Shown here: positions 1-11,213 of the stretch, in pieces
How positions within the stretch are numbered: the first letter of the stretch is position 1
Layout: every line of letters starts with the position of its first letter
Assembly (NCBI RefSeq): GCF_036884655.1
Contig: NC_088331.1
Coordinates: 18,695,501 to 18,759,500, forward strand
Reading direction: 5' to 3'
Length of the DNA stretch: 64,000 bases
Source: Musa acuminata AAA Group
Lineage: Eukaryota; Streptophyta; Magnoliopsida; Zingiberales; Musaceae
The notes under the pieces: model-generated
What the model was told of the DNA's origin: nothing
What the model saw: the letters and a program-made list of their open reading frames with translations, nothing else
The model's database searches: none
Position numbers and translations under genes: made by a program

Positions 1-54
1 AAGATTCTCCAAATGATACAAAATCAAGGATTGAGAGTGCTGATTCTTTTTCAG
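1..54 (+). CDS. MOM1: MOM1-like exon 1 of window (partial)
   Basis: Eighteen codons are open from base 1, ending in the helicase-lobe motif LRVLILFQ. This motif is typical of the start of the SNF2 C-terminal lobe in MOM1 and CHD-like proteins. The donor is at base 55 (gttcgt), in phase 0. The exon may continue upstream of the window. A weaker donor at base 78 would add 23 bases, but the phase-0 join to base 9431 gives the family-like run FQSTGRAGKTSIGD and needs no extra residues. Confidence 0.8.
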
Positions 55-866
55 GTTCGTGACATATGTTCTTTCAGGTTTGCTTATTCTGCATTTTGTA
101 GTTCCTTTAGATCACAGGGTTTGCAGGCTGACGTCATTGGATGAACCTGTGTACCATGCTAGTCGACCTAGTTTGCACTTTGTGCCTTTTAAGTGAATTA
201 GTTATTCGGCATGAGCACCACAAAATCTTGAATGCCTGGAAACATCACAATATTATAATTTACTGCAGTAGTTTGCACATTTAGTAAGTAATCAATATGG
301 TGATATTTTAGTTGGAACTCGATCTTGTGTCATCCACCTTATTTTAGTAGTTGGAGAAAATCATTTATGTATAATTTTAAGTTTTATTGGACTTTTCATT
401 AAAATAAGTTTATGCAGAGAGACATTAATATGCTTTGATTAGTTATCTTATGGAAAGTGAATATTGTTGACCTTAAAGTTGGTCCTTTGGGGTATGGCAG
501 TGATGGAGTGACATGGTTGGGTTCGGGCTTGAGTGGGAGCGAATCAATTGGCCTGAGATGCTAGGTGGTCGTCGTTGAGGACTTTGTCGAGTAGGATTTG
601 GGTGTTGATCTGGATGCCGATTTGGTATATGTTGCTCCTGAACACTGTCTGGGATCCTACAACAAGACCTAGGTCAAGGAAACCTAACTCAGTCCCTCTG
701 ATGCTTAATGGTTTGTTCGAAGTGTTGACAAATATGGGACTCAGGAAGACAGAAGAAGAGAATGAAAGAGACTATTTCTTAGGAATGATCATGCACTGTT
801 GTTGCCTCTTTTGTACAGCGTGCTAGTTTTGCCACGCGTTTGCTTGATTTGCTCTTATATCACTTT
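55..866. other. Intron 1, unannotated 5' portion
   Basis: AT-rich intron sequence after the exon 1 donor. Short ORFs here show no recognisable domain. I see no repeat, RNA gene or transposon terminus until base 867. Confidence 0.6.
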
Positions 867-2778
867 GTCACGTCCTTAAATGGGATTGCTTAAGGCGTGC
901 GACACCCCAGCGATATTTGTCCGCAAGGGTCAACCTAGACCTTAACCTTGTGTGGTCCACAAAGGACTTGTGGACCATTGCACATGGTGAATATACGAGT
1001 AATATGCTACCATTGCACATGAAAAGAGTACAATATTTGGGATCACAAGCAACTTAAAGTAATCAACTTTTATTAGGCACAAAAGGCTCTTAAAAATGGG
1101 CTGAATGGTTACACACAGAAGGGGGTCTTGAAGGCCTAATGTTCACCAAACACTTTCGTTGAACAAAAAGCGGACACACTAAAGATGTTGCCTCACCTCT
1201 CAGACATGTAACCAAGGCGGCATCTGCCCTGGTGCCACCCAAGGGTTCTAAGGTGTTGAGACAACTGACATTTCACATCGCGTGGCTGTCGATTAGAAAT
1301 TAGCTTGTGGCACACGAGAATGGGGTTGTTTTGGCTATTTTCCCCTTTGTATGGCACTACACAACTAAAAACATTTTCGAGTTTTACAAGATAGAAAAAG
1401 AAAACAAACCAAAATAGGGTTGTCTAATAGTATTTTCTATCATGTACTTCGTAAAAACACTCGAAAATATAAAACAAAAGAGCCGAAATGCATCATGGAC
1501 ATGCGTCAAAGTTCAAACACCCGTCAAGTTTCGGTTGACAAGGTTGAGCCATAGTTTTAATTCGGCCACTCTTTCTTCAGTGTCTTTATCACGTTCAGGC
1601 TGCCCTTTAACTTTTGCCTCTTCTACGTGAGAGAATTATTGTGCTGTGGGAACATTGCTGCAAAGCGTCGAATACCTAGTTTGTATTGTTCCATGACATT
1701 CGTTGCTTCACCTTGTCTTATTAGCATGTGAGGCACGTCCGAACATATACCTTCACATCAGTCCTCAGCATTAGTCAACAAAAGGTCCACTCTACTAGAG
1801 TCGAAGTTTCATAGATACTTGAATGCCCCACCTATTGGGAATTGTGACACTCTTTCAAGAGTTCATGCATCAAATTGTTTGCTCATGAAACATAAACTCT
1901 ATTCCCTTAGGTGTAGACAAGTCCCTTTGGGACCTAAAATTGTCGAGCCTTACTCTCTTTGATCAGTTGCATCGAGGTTACTATCTAGGGATCATTGTAC
2001 AGTCTATCCTTGATCTTGGAAAGAAAGTAGGATTGCAATTGACTCGCTTGGCTGGAAGCCTTTCGGTTGCATTGCATTCAACAATTCCACCTTTTTGCCT
2101 AAGGCATCAGCCACGATGTTTGCTCGTTTGGGCTTGTCTGCCCAAGCCTCCAATGAGGAAGTAGTTGGATGAGCTATTAAGCGATGGTCGTGTCCGAGTT
2201 CGAAAGCATTGTTTGGATATCCAATTCTCTTCTAAAACAAACAATGGTCTCTTCAGAATTAGGCTTCGTTGCCTGGAAGTACTTCTCCACGTCTAAAGAA
2301 AATTTTTGAGTTCCTTTGCGTCCCTAGAACCCCTGTAGTTGTGTGGCTTGGGTGCCATCAAATTTTGTGGCAGAGTGATGCATGTGTTGTCCCCTCCTAC
2401 ATATAGATCACTTTTGAGCATTGTAATTCATGCCGTGAGATCAGCCACTACTTCTCGTAGGTGTTGCACGGGCTCTTTGGTGTCTTCCATTTGTTGGTCG
2501 ACTCGAGATTGCATTGTGTCGATTCGAGATTTTGCCTACTCTTGCGAGTTCTCTACCCCAAAGAGTTGTTGCTGGTGTTGATAAAGTTTCTCTAAGCTCA
2601 TTTTGAGGAACTTGCATTAAGTTCCATTAACTTCCAAAACATCGTAGTAGAGTTTCTTTAAGTTTGTATTAGGCAAGTCTATACACACTTTGTGTACAAA
2701 CTTGTGAATGCAAAGGGCCCAACACTACCCAAAAGCCCTGTCCAGCTCTGTGCCACCCTGTCCAGCTCTGTTCCACCC

Positions 2779-3224
2779 TGTCACGAACTTAGCTGGTTTT
2801 GCTTAAGTCGTGCGGGACCCTTGCGTGTCCGTCCGCAAAGGTCAGCCTCCCCGAAGCCTCCCATGGTCCCTTAGGACCCCCAAAAGAGAGAACAGGATAG
2901 AGAAAACGCCTCACTCGGGATCCACAAGCAAACATCTCCGAAAACACTTCATAGACAATGCAAATTACAAACATACTTTACAAGCTTTGAACAGTTGCAC
3001 AACAAAGCGTAAAATAGTCCATTACAGACCGAAAATCTCTTACACGTGTCCACATGATACAACATTTATTTACAAGCCTAAAGCGGCCACCAACCTAACT
3101 AAAAATGAGACTATTAAGCCTTCGGCCGTCCCTCTACATGCTGTGCAGAGCATGAATATACCAAAAGACACGGACATACATAAGCATTACATCAAACATT
3201 CTGTTTAGAAGTTTGTCCGTGACA
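2779..3224 (-). repeat. 3' LTR of family 1 copy 1
   Basis: 446 bases with the terminal inverted repeat TGTCACGAAC...GTCCGTGACA. It is followed on the + side by ATTCTCCCCCACTTATT, the complement of the polypurine tract. Confidence 0.85.
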
Positions 3225-4129
3225 TTCTCCCCCACTTATTCCTTCGACGTCCTCGTCGAAGCCTCTGTTGACACTGCAACTCCTCGCCTTTGCTGAGTCT
3301 TCAATCTTCTGCTCCAGCTGCAATGCGCCTCTTGGCTCCCAGCTGCTCTCCGCTGCTGCTTTTGAGTAGTCGAACCTTTGATCCGCCATGCTGCTTCAAC
3401 TCGCCAATGACTCTGACTCTAGTGTGGGGTTGGCTGAGTTGTGTTGATCCCTGTTGGTTCCTGCGGATCCTCCAGATGAAGGAAAAGACCATCCTTACTA
3501 CGCTAGTCTCTCAAATGCCTCATGCTGCTTGAACTGGGTGGATGCTTATTTGAGCTTTAACGAGCATCGCCTCGCAAACTGATGAAGTTTTGGGTCATTC
3601 CTCCATAGAATTTGCTCATTAACTCTTCTTTCACTTAGTTGTCACATCCAAGTAGGTTCGCATCACTTTCTCTTTCGATTGGCATTTCGTTGGGAAATGA
3701 AGCGGACAATCTACTCTCAGTAATACTGATCACCGTTGGTGAGGATTTGATAACTATTGTCTTCCATTATCTTCGAAAGGTCTTTGAACATATGCAGAGC
3801 TCCTCTGCTGGATAGATAAGAGAATTGGGGTACTTGGTTTCGCCCATTCTCTTAAGAGTTGAGAAGGCATAGGTTACTTGACTTCGCCCGCCTCCTCGAG
3901 GTTGTGCTCCATGCATCGAGCTGGTTACTAGCCTTCGCCTGCTCTTTGCTCACACTTCTGAAGCACTTGAAGTGTTTGCACTCCTTGCGTTGACTTAGCT
4001 ACTGTGATTCACCTTCTCAATGCCATCGAACTTCTGGAATGCAGTAAGTTTTCACCCCAACTTGGAGTAGTTCTCTAATAGATTTGGTCGCCTTTGGGAT
4101 TGTACCGTCTTCTGCATCAACCCTGCCGC

Positions 4130-4423
4130 CTACTCCCCTGAGTAGCGAAGGTACACCACCGCGTATTGCCTGCTTCGTTCCTTGGTCGTGCACTCTTGCA
4201 TGACCCGAAGTCCTTCACTTTCGGCTATCTTGATGAGACCACCGTTGGAGTAACATCTCTCTTCGTTTTGGAGACCACCATCCCCTTGGACTACTCCGAT
4301 CTGTTGAACAAACTGTGCATTGTTCTGCCTCCTGCAAACACACTTGCTAGATTGCGACTCCACGTCAATACAGCCCCCGCTGCACCACTCAAGGCTTAGC
4401 AACATGCTGAACTCGTTGCACAC
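4130..4423 (-). CDS. Unrecognised 97-codon ORF conserved in family 1 elements
   Basis: I do not recognise this product. The ORF lies in the internal region of the non-autonomous element. It is cysteine-rich at its start (EWCSGGCIDV, KCVCRRQNNAQFVQQIG) and ends QYAVVYLRYSGE. Copy 3 keeps the first half in frame (from 56100, until a solo LTR interrupts it), and copy 2 keeps the end (about 17170-17249). There is no gag, protease or polymerase motif. It may be a captured host gene piece, a degraded gag, or non-coding sequence that stays open by chance. Confidence 0.35.
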   Translation of the reverse strand: MCNEFSMLLSLEWCSGGCIDVESQSSKCVCRRQNNAQFVQQIGVVQGDGGLQNEERCYSNGGLIKIAESEGLRVMQECTTKERSRQYAVVYLRYSGE

Positions 4424-4982
4424 TTTAGCCTCATACAGACCTATCCTTCACGTGCCAAAGAGAAAGTTTCAATGCTCCATAGTGCCGAGTTTCGGTCGCC
4501 TTGGGATGGCCGCGAACATTCCATCGTCCGCATACAAGCCCATGCATGAGTACCGAATTCTTTAAGTTAGTAATTCCCCTCACCTCTGTGAGCTTTGCAC
4601 AACTCTTTCGGTCGCTGAGCAACTCATTCCACCTTGGATGGTCTCATCCTTTACCAAGCGCCTCGTTTGCCTTGAGCACCATCAAGTATGGTTGTCAACG
4701 TTGAGCCGTAGCTCAAACTCAGCCATCCCAACCTTTGTGCGCTCTGCATTCTTCCAAGCTTGTCTGTTCTCGTGGTGCCTCTTGCGCGAAGGGTTGGCCA
4801 TTCCTCTGAATGCCAATCTCAGATGCTCGCTCCTCCGAGCGACTCCTTTTCCCTACATCTCCATGCTCGTTTTCTCCTAAACGGTCGCGCGTGTGCTGAC
4901 TGCCCTCAACGCAGCCCCGCTAGGTCCCCCACGTTTGCATGCCAAGTGTTTCTATGAGTGCTTGTCCCGCTCTGAGACCATC

Positions 4983-5428
4983 TTTCACGGACTTAACTGG
5001 TTTTGCCTAAGTCGTACGGCACCCTTGCGTGTCCGTCCGCAAAGGTCAGCCTCCCCGAAGCTTCCCATGGTCCCTTAGGACCCCCAAAAGAGCGAACAGG
5101 ATAGAGAAAATGCCTCACTCGGGATCCACATGCAAACATCTCCGAAAACACTTCATAGACAATTCAAATTACAAACAAACTTTACAAACTCTGAACAGTT
5201 GCACAACAAAGGGTAAAATGGTCCATTACAGACCGAATATCTCTCACACGTGTCCACATGACACAATCTTTATTTACAAGCGTAAAGCGGCCACCAACCT
5301 AACTAAAAATGGGACTATTAAGCCTTCGGTCGTTCCTCTACATGCTGTGTAGAGCATGAACATACCAAAAGATACGGACATACATAAGCATTACATCAAA
5401 CATCCTATTTAGAAGTTTGTCCGTGACA
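4983..5428 (-). repeat. 5' LTR of family 1 copy 1
   Basis: 446 bases, the same length as its partner. Its inner terminus is mutated (TTTCACGG instead of TGTCACGG). The tRNA-iMet-type primer-binding site lies at about 4964-4982. Confidence 0.85.
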
Positions 5429-5536
5429 ACCCCGGGTTCTAGGGGTTTGAGATGGTTAGCATTTTTCATCGAACCAAAAATTGGATAGTTTTGGCCCAGT
5501 TTAGCCCAATTCAATGAGTGGTCGCTGTGCAGCCTT

Positions 5537-5725
5537 GAGAGGGGAGGAAAGGAGAAGAGATGGGAGAAGATGAGTGGAAAAGTAAGGAGAGGGGACAAGA
5601 AGAGAGGAAAAGTAAGGAGAGTGGACAGGAAGAGAGGAAAAAAGGGAGGAGAGGAGAGGAGAAGGAAGAAGATGGTAGGAGAAGAAAGGAAAGGAGATGA
5701 GACGTAGGAGAGATGAGGAGAAACG
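5537..5725. repeat. Purine-rich (GA) low-complexity tract
   Basis: Almost uninterrupted G/A on the + strand with approximate repeats of AGAGAGGAAAAGTAAGGAGA. The long minus-strand Ser/Leu/Phe/Pro ORF across it is an artefact of composition. Confidence 0.8.
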
Positions 5726-7755
5726 ATTCTTGCAACAATAAGCAATGTTGAATGATCATCGAGGTAGGGAGGCTGCAACTCGCTCCCCTCACGGGCCACA
5801 GCAACAGATAGGGTTCATTTCCTTGTCGCTTCTGCAGGAAGCTGTGGCGATCAACAACGTTGAATGGCTGTCGACGAGCTTCTCGTCTCTAGCGACAACA
5901 ATGATTAAGGCATGTTGTGTCTCGTAGTATCGTTGCTCCTTCGACATTAAGGTTAGTTTTTCTTTTTTTCTTTTATATACATCTGAGTTGATTCAATCAG
6001 TTCGAGTCGACTCATCCAAATTGACCAATCTTAATGAGTCGACCGAACTTATTAAGTCAACATGCAAATCGGGTTGATTCTACCCTTATTATAGTACAAC
6101 ATCTGACCGGACTCGTGAGGTCTGACCTGGGCCATAATCACATGATCCAACGGCCCAGATCATGAGTTCAACAACCTTGAAGATAACTAGGAGATGAATT
6201 GGTATCTAATGACACTATTTCTGTGAAAATTAGATGCCAAACAATTAAGTTACAATAGTTTGGTAGTTCTATGCAATTTAGTCTTGAAAACTTTATATAG
6301 AGATAGTTTGGATACTTCGTTGATTTCGATTTGATACACCTGATTTTAGCAAAATTCTTAGCTTTACTCAAAGATGGGTCAAAATGAATTAGATGCATCA
6401 ACCTTAATTGAAGTTAGTTGATTTTGGTTAATCTAGGTAATATGGCAACCTCAATAGAAGAAAAAGAATAGGATAGAAAAAAGAAGAGGAAGTTGAGGTT
6501 GAAGAAAAGACAGAAGCCCATCATGAAACAAAGAAGATGCTTCCCTCATTTTGTTTGTTATTCACTACAACTATCATTGCAGTCATCGCATTTGCCACTA
6601 CTAACTATTTTTATTATCTTAAACATCCATTGTTAGTAAAATAAAGAAGAGACTAGAGAGTAGAGAGTACATTGTGAGAGGATAAAAGAGGACAATTATT
6701 GCTCTTACCATATATGTTGCTACAGAGAAGTGAGGTGTTACAGTGCTTTCAATTAATTTCAAGATCCATAGGCACTCTCTCTGAATGACACCTTAATTTG
6801 TCTCATTATTACCTGATACTTCTTTTGCATGGTGATTAAAGAGCCTTTATGGTTATAATTGGTCTGTTGCTATGTTTAAAACTGCAAGTGGATGAATTTT
6901 GAGCCTTGTGTATAAATGATTTTTTTCTGGATTTTTTTTCATTATTTTTATTTTTTAGGATTATATTTCACATAGTTTTTAACTTTGTGTTTTCAATTTC
7001 ATATGTCATTTTAGAAAATTAAATATTTATGAAGGTAAAGGAATGTTTAGCATATAATATTTTTTTCCTCAAATTTTCTTTAGTGAACTTTCTTTTTTAT
7101 TTCTTATGTTTTATATTTTTATGTTGTATTCCCGGACTGATTGCAATCATTTGATCTGATACTGATTTATTTTGCTGAACCCAATTGTAGATCACGTGCT
7201 CATCCTGATCTTAATTTATCTTATGAATTTATCTATGAAACTGGTTTTACAACTAGGTTCCTGATGAGAATTGATCTCTTTTGGTTCAATAAAAATGAGC
7301 ACAATCCCGATTAGATACTCACTTGATCAAATCTAGCAGTTATATTAGATTTATCTGATTAATTTAAACCAACACTAATTAAATTCCCACTCGATTGTCC
7401 TCAAACTGGGCACTTTGCTTGAGCTTGTCCTCAATGAAGTTGTTTGGACCAATTAAACTAAATACAGTTACTATAGAAATAAGCAATCTAATACTGTAGT
7501 CAACTTGTCTTGTTTGATGTGGGTGTGAGTTTTCAGTTTATGTGGATCCATACATGACCTATACTCATAATTGAAGTGTATATGTACTTCCTTTTTTCTT
7601 ATTTTTCCTCCAATCCCAACTATTCTTACCTCCCTACTCATCCACTTCCAAACTCTAAATAAAAATATTACAATATCTGATCTTCTTATATGGTTAGCCA
7701 ATATAAGTACATGCTGTTGGCAAAACATGCCATATTCCTGTACAGTTACACAGCA
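5726..7755. other. Intron 1, unannotated middle portion
   Basis: AT-rich sequence without a convincing coding frame or transposon terminus. It ends at the solo LTR beginning at 7756. Confidence 0.5.
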
Positions 7756-8489
7756 TGTCACGGCCTTAGCTGGAATTGCCTAAGGCATGAGGCATCCTTG
7801 CGGTCAAGACGCGAACTTAGCTTGCGTTGCCTAAGTCGCGCTTCGCCCTTACGATATTGCTCCGCAAAGATCAGCCCACTTGCAACCTCTCGCAGGTCCC
7901 GAAGGACCTGTAAAAGAGAAAGTTGATTAGTTTGAAAGAACGAGCGACGGACAAGTCCCGACGTCTCACGAAAAGAGGGGAAGCTTTACAAGCAATTCAG
8001 CGAGCACCTTACGTGCACAAGAGAAAAGAGGGAGAGGGGGAAAACAAGGGCTTTAGAAGGTTGAACGAACAGCTGCAAGCCCACAAACAGTTGCTCACCG
8101 AGTCCCGGGCGCGACAACAAGTTCCCGTCAAGGCAACGAGCGAACTTGCGAATGAGTGTTCAACGCCCGGTACTATACCGAAGCCCTATCCAGCCCTGTG
8201 CCACCCGAGGGGTTCCAAGGGGCTGAGATGGCTGACGTTTTGGTAAGTGGAGGCAGATTCCAGAAATCAGCCCGCAACACACGAAAACGGAGCTGTTTTG
8301 GGGCTGTTTTGCTCGGTTCGGTGAGCGGTCGCTTTGTAACGCTGCAGCTTGTTCGAACTTACATTTTTACAAGCAAAATGACCCAAAACCAAGAGAAAAC
8401 ATGCTGTCAAGCAGCTGTACATGTAGGTGTCAATGATGAACGGTTCGTTGAATGGAGTTGTTGCGAGTGCGCGACGACCGTTCGTGACA
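7756..8489 (-). repeat. Solo LTR of the chromovirus (family 2)
   Basis: A 734-base LTR running TGTCACGGCC...GTTCGTGACA, flanked by the 4-base direct repeat AGCA (7752-7755 and 8490-8493). No internal region is attached, so it is a product of LTR-LTR recombination. It aligns along its length with the LTR at 13922-14702. Confidence 0.88.
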
Positions 8490-9430
8490 AGCAGGCAGAG
8501 GAAAAATAAAACTAAGAAAAAGGGGAACAAAGAAAGAAAACAAATAATGAGGGGGTAAGAAACTCCCGATCCATGTACCACTATTGATGCAGATCGTTTG
8601 CCTTTGTGATATATATAAATATTTTTTCTTCCCTTCCTGCTTTTTGTTGATATTTTGCCAACCTAATATGCGCTTTGCATGATACTCCTAATGCGAAGTG
8701 GTGGCCACCTGGTCAGATACAGGACTTTTTTTTTCTCTTTATTTGCTTTTTCTGAGCTTGCTGATTCTTGATTGTTTACACAAACAACTTGAGATGCTTC
8801 TCTGCAAAACCACACCTTAAAAATATTATTATTTGTTGGTACCGTGGATGGGATCCTTATTCACTTGGAGCAATATGTGCCCTTTCTTTATTTGGTGCTT
8901 TCACGTATAAATAGCATAGTTTATATGGTCTGATAAATAGCATAGTTTCTTGCTGAAGTTATATGACATGACAAAATATTATATTTATAAGAATTACTTG
9001 TCTTCTTTTGCAGCCCTGGTTAGTGCTTTCATGTGTTGCTTCAATGATCATATCATGATATATTTGCCATAGAATTGGTTTCATATTTTGGATTCAGTTA
9101 AGATTCCAAATAATTATTTTCCATTTTAATATTGGACTGAGGCACTCTGGCATGTTTAGTTTACATAACTGAGTACCCTTTTTTTAAAAAAAAATCTCAG
9201 AGTCTTTTGTTGCTCATTTCCATGATTGTGGATTAAACCGAATTATTTATTCGAAAAACCTAAGGGCGAAGAAACATTTAAACTTTTCCTGCTTATATGA
9301 TATTTTAAATGTGAAACTTATGTTTGAAGTCCTGATGTTGCTGGCATTAATTTTGTCAGAATAACTTTCTTTTTTGTTATTAAACTTTGCATTCTTTATT
9401 TGTTCTCATTTAAACTTTTGAATATGATAG
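8490..9430. other. Intron 1, 3' portion
   Basis: AT-rich intron sequence leading to the acceptor at 9429-9430. No repeat or RNA gene is visible. Confidence 0.6.
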
Positions 9431-10720
9431 TCAACTGGCAGAGCTGGAAAGACTTCAATTGGTGATATTTTGGATGACTTTCTTCGTCAAAGATTCGGTG
9501 GTGATTCCTATGAGCGTATTGATCGTGGAATAGCAATGTCAAAGAAACTGGCTGCACTGAACATGTTTAATGACAAGGAGAGAGGAAGATTTGTCTTTTT
9601 AATTGAAAATCGTGCATGCTTACCAAGCATCAAACTTGCATGCATTGACGCTATTATAATTTATGATAGTGATTGGAATCCATTGAATGATCTACGTGCG
9701 CTTCAGAAGATAACTATTGAATCACTGCGTGATTATGTAGCTGTTTTTCGTCTATATTCATCCTTTACAATAGAGGAAAAACTTTTAATTCTTGCAAAGC
9801 AGGATATGATACTTGACAACAATATGGATAACGTAAGCCCTAGTGTCTGCCATTCGCTTCTTAGTTGGGGTGCCTCATGCCTCTTTCACCGACTAGAAAA
9901 GTTCCATCAACTTCAATCCTTGGATAATTATTCTCCAAATTCCTCTGATAAAATGCTTCTGCTTAATGATGTGCTGGAAATATTAACAAAAATACCAGCC
10001 TATATTCCTAGCAAATGTTCAATTTTGGTAAAGGTCCAGCAGAGTGGAGCATCCTATTCAAGAAATATAGTTTTGGCTGGTGAGCAAGGAGCCTCCTCAT
10101 TCGATAAAGATCTGTGCAGTTTCTGGTCAAATTTATTGGAAGGAAGACATCCTCAATGGCGATACATTTCTAAGCCATCTCATAGTCAGAGAAGTCGTAG
10201 AAAGGTTCACAATATGGACAAACTTGTAATGCCACCTGAATCAGAAAATGAAAAAGCAGAGAAAAAGCGGAGGAAGGTGGTTAGCAGCAATACTGTTGAT
10301 CCACTATATTCGGAATGTTCATTTCAAGGAAGACAAGCTGAAGGCAATAGCAATTTGTTGTCTGGAAATCATGATCAGCCATCTCTTAGTTTCATGACTA
10401 AAGCAGCTTTCATGTCAAGTAGCTTGCAGACAGAGACTGGTATTACTGTACTGTTAAGAATTGGATTGCAATATGTCATCTTTCTTGGCGATTTTGATAT
10501 TCTTTATTTTGTTGTGGGATTAAATGTTGCAGAAGCACAACTAACATGTCAAGGAAAGGATGTATCACATGTGTCTCCAATGTCTGATGGTACTTCTGAT
10601 GTAAATAAGCCTCACGAGGTTGATTTAAATGGGAGAGAGAAATTAAGTTCCTCTCAAAGGAACCTTCATCTTTCGTTGAAGCCAAAGTTATCAAAGCTCT
10701 GTGAGGTATTGAAACTTCCG
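9431..10720 (+). CDS. MOM1: MOM1-like exon 2: SNF2 helicase C-lobe and NLS region
   Basis: The acceptor is gatag at 9426-9430 and the donor gtaagc at 10721; 430 codons, phase 0 at both ends. The first ~110 residues form the helicase C-terminal lobe: DDFLRQRFG, RGRFVFLIENRACLPSIKL and the motif-V-like IIIYDSDWNPLNDLRALQK. Where active SNF2 enzymes have the motif VI arginines, this protein reads LQKITIESLRDYVAVFRLY, so ATPase activity is unlikely. This fits MOM1, whose helicase region is dispensable for silencing. A basic NLS-like patch (EKKRRKVV) lies at about 10260-10285. Bases 10440-10532 look like a 93-base intron that stays in frame if not spliced (see findings). Confidence 0.87.
10440..10532 (+). 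other. Possible in-frame intron (exitron) inside exon 2
   Basis: The segment starts GTATTACTG and ends TTGCAG. It is 93 bases (31 codons) long, has no stop in the reading frame, and is T-rich. If translated it would place a very hydrophobic stretch (around FLGDFDILYFVVGL) in an otherwise polar, disordered part of a nuclear protein. Either reading keeps the frame, so the transcript could be spliced or unspliced. Confidence 0.6.
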
Positions 10721-11033
10721 GTAAGCAAAATTAACAATTTGTTTTAGTTTCTTGAACTTTGGGCTCATCACTATTTTTCTACGCAGTGTGTATTGTGACA
10801 TTTGAACCTCAACTGAGTACAAGTAGTTCTTTTGCAGTGTATTTTAAGCAGCATGCTCTATAAAAAAAAAGCAGCATTGCTCTAGAAAAAGAATTTATCT
10901 AATTTTTTCCCCTTTTGACCATCAAATAATAATCAAGCAATCTCCTTTTGGACCATTCTAATGGGTTTTCTTTATTTTTCCATAAAATTCTCAAATAGAT
11001 TTGCTAACTTTAGATTGTTCATGTAATTTTATT
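10721..11033. other. Intron 2, 5' portion
   Basis: Ordinary AT-rich intron sequence after the exon 2 donor. Nothing further is recognisable. Confidence 0.5.
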
Positions 11034-11213
11034 CATGGTTCGTGTGACCGGTACCATTATATCGATCGACCATTGGTACAATACGTACCGATCCATATGA
11101 TGTATTAACACATGGTACGGTGGGCGTATCAATAGATCGGTATGTACTGCCGATATCAGTTCTTTTTCGGATCGATATGTATCACTTGTACCTGATGGTA
11201 TGTCACGGTACTG
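11034..11213. mobile_element. Fragment of a CGGTACC-rich MITE
   Basis: Short GGTACC/CGGTAC palindromes are dispersed in the same style as the better-defined elements at 28519, 29269 and 42442. The right side is cut off by an LTR-like sequence. Confidence 0.45.

Larger units (their letters stand above)
2779..5428 (-). mobile_element. Complete non-autonomous LTR retrotransposon (family 1, copy 1)
   Basis: Two 446-base LTRs (2779-3224 and 4983-5428) flank a 1758-base internal region and are bounded by the 4-base repeat ACCC (2775-2778, 5429-5432). On the minus strand the primer-binding site next to the 4983 LTR reads GATGGTCTCAGAGCGGGAC, a tRNA-iMet-type site. The polypurine tract AAGTGGGGGAGAA precedes the 3' LTR. 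There is no reverse transcriptase, RNaseH or integrase. Just before the polypurine tract an AESSWEPRGAL peptide matches the end of the chromodomain of family 2, so this looks like a deletion derivative of that chromovirus. The LTRs differ at scattered positions, so insertion is not recent. Confidence 0.85.
867..5545 (-). mobile_element. Decayed Ty3/gypsy chromovirus (family 2), split by a younger element
   Basis: Read on the minus strand. A diverged LTR begins TGTCACG at 867. Bases 1850-2140 match the RNaseH-integrase junction of the better-preserved copy at 15960-16200. About 2150-2600 encodes gag-like residues (SRDAKELKNFL, MQSRVDQQMEDTKEPVQ) with stops. An LTR fragment at about 2695-2778 resumes at 5429-5545. 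Protease, reverse transcriptase and most of integrase have been deleted between gag and RNaseH. The LTR fragment was cut at an ACCC site by the element at 2779-5428. Oldest layer in intron 1. Confidence 0.65.

Noticed and set aside
55..77. Extension of exon 1 to the donor at base 78
   Set aside because: It is phase-compatible with an acceptor at 9441, but adds VRDICSF-type residues unlike the family. The join 54/9431 gives a better match.
575..826. 83-codon + strand ORF in intron 1
   Set aside because: No domain, no supporting splice sites, ordinary intron composition.
5338..5804. Minus-strand ORFs rich in Ser/Leu/Phe/Pro
   Set aside because: They are produced by the GA-rich tract at 5537-5725 and the end of an LTR; no domain.
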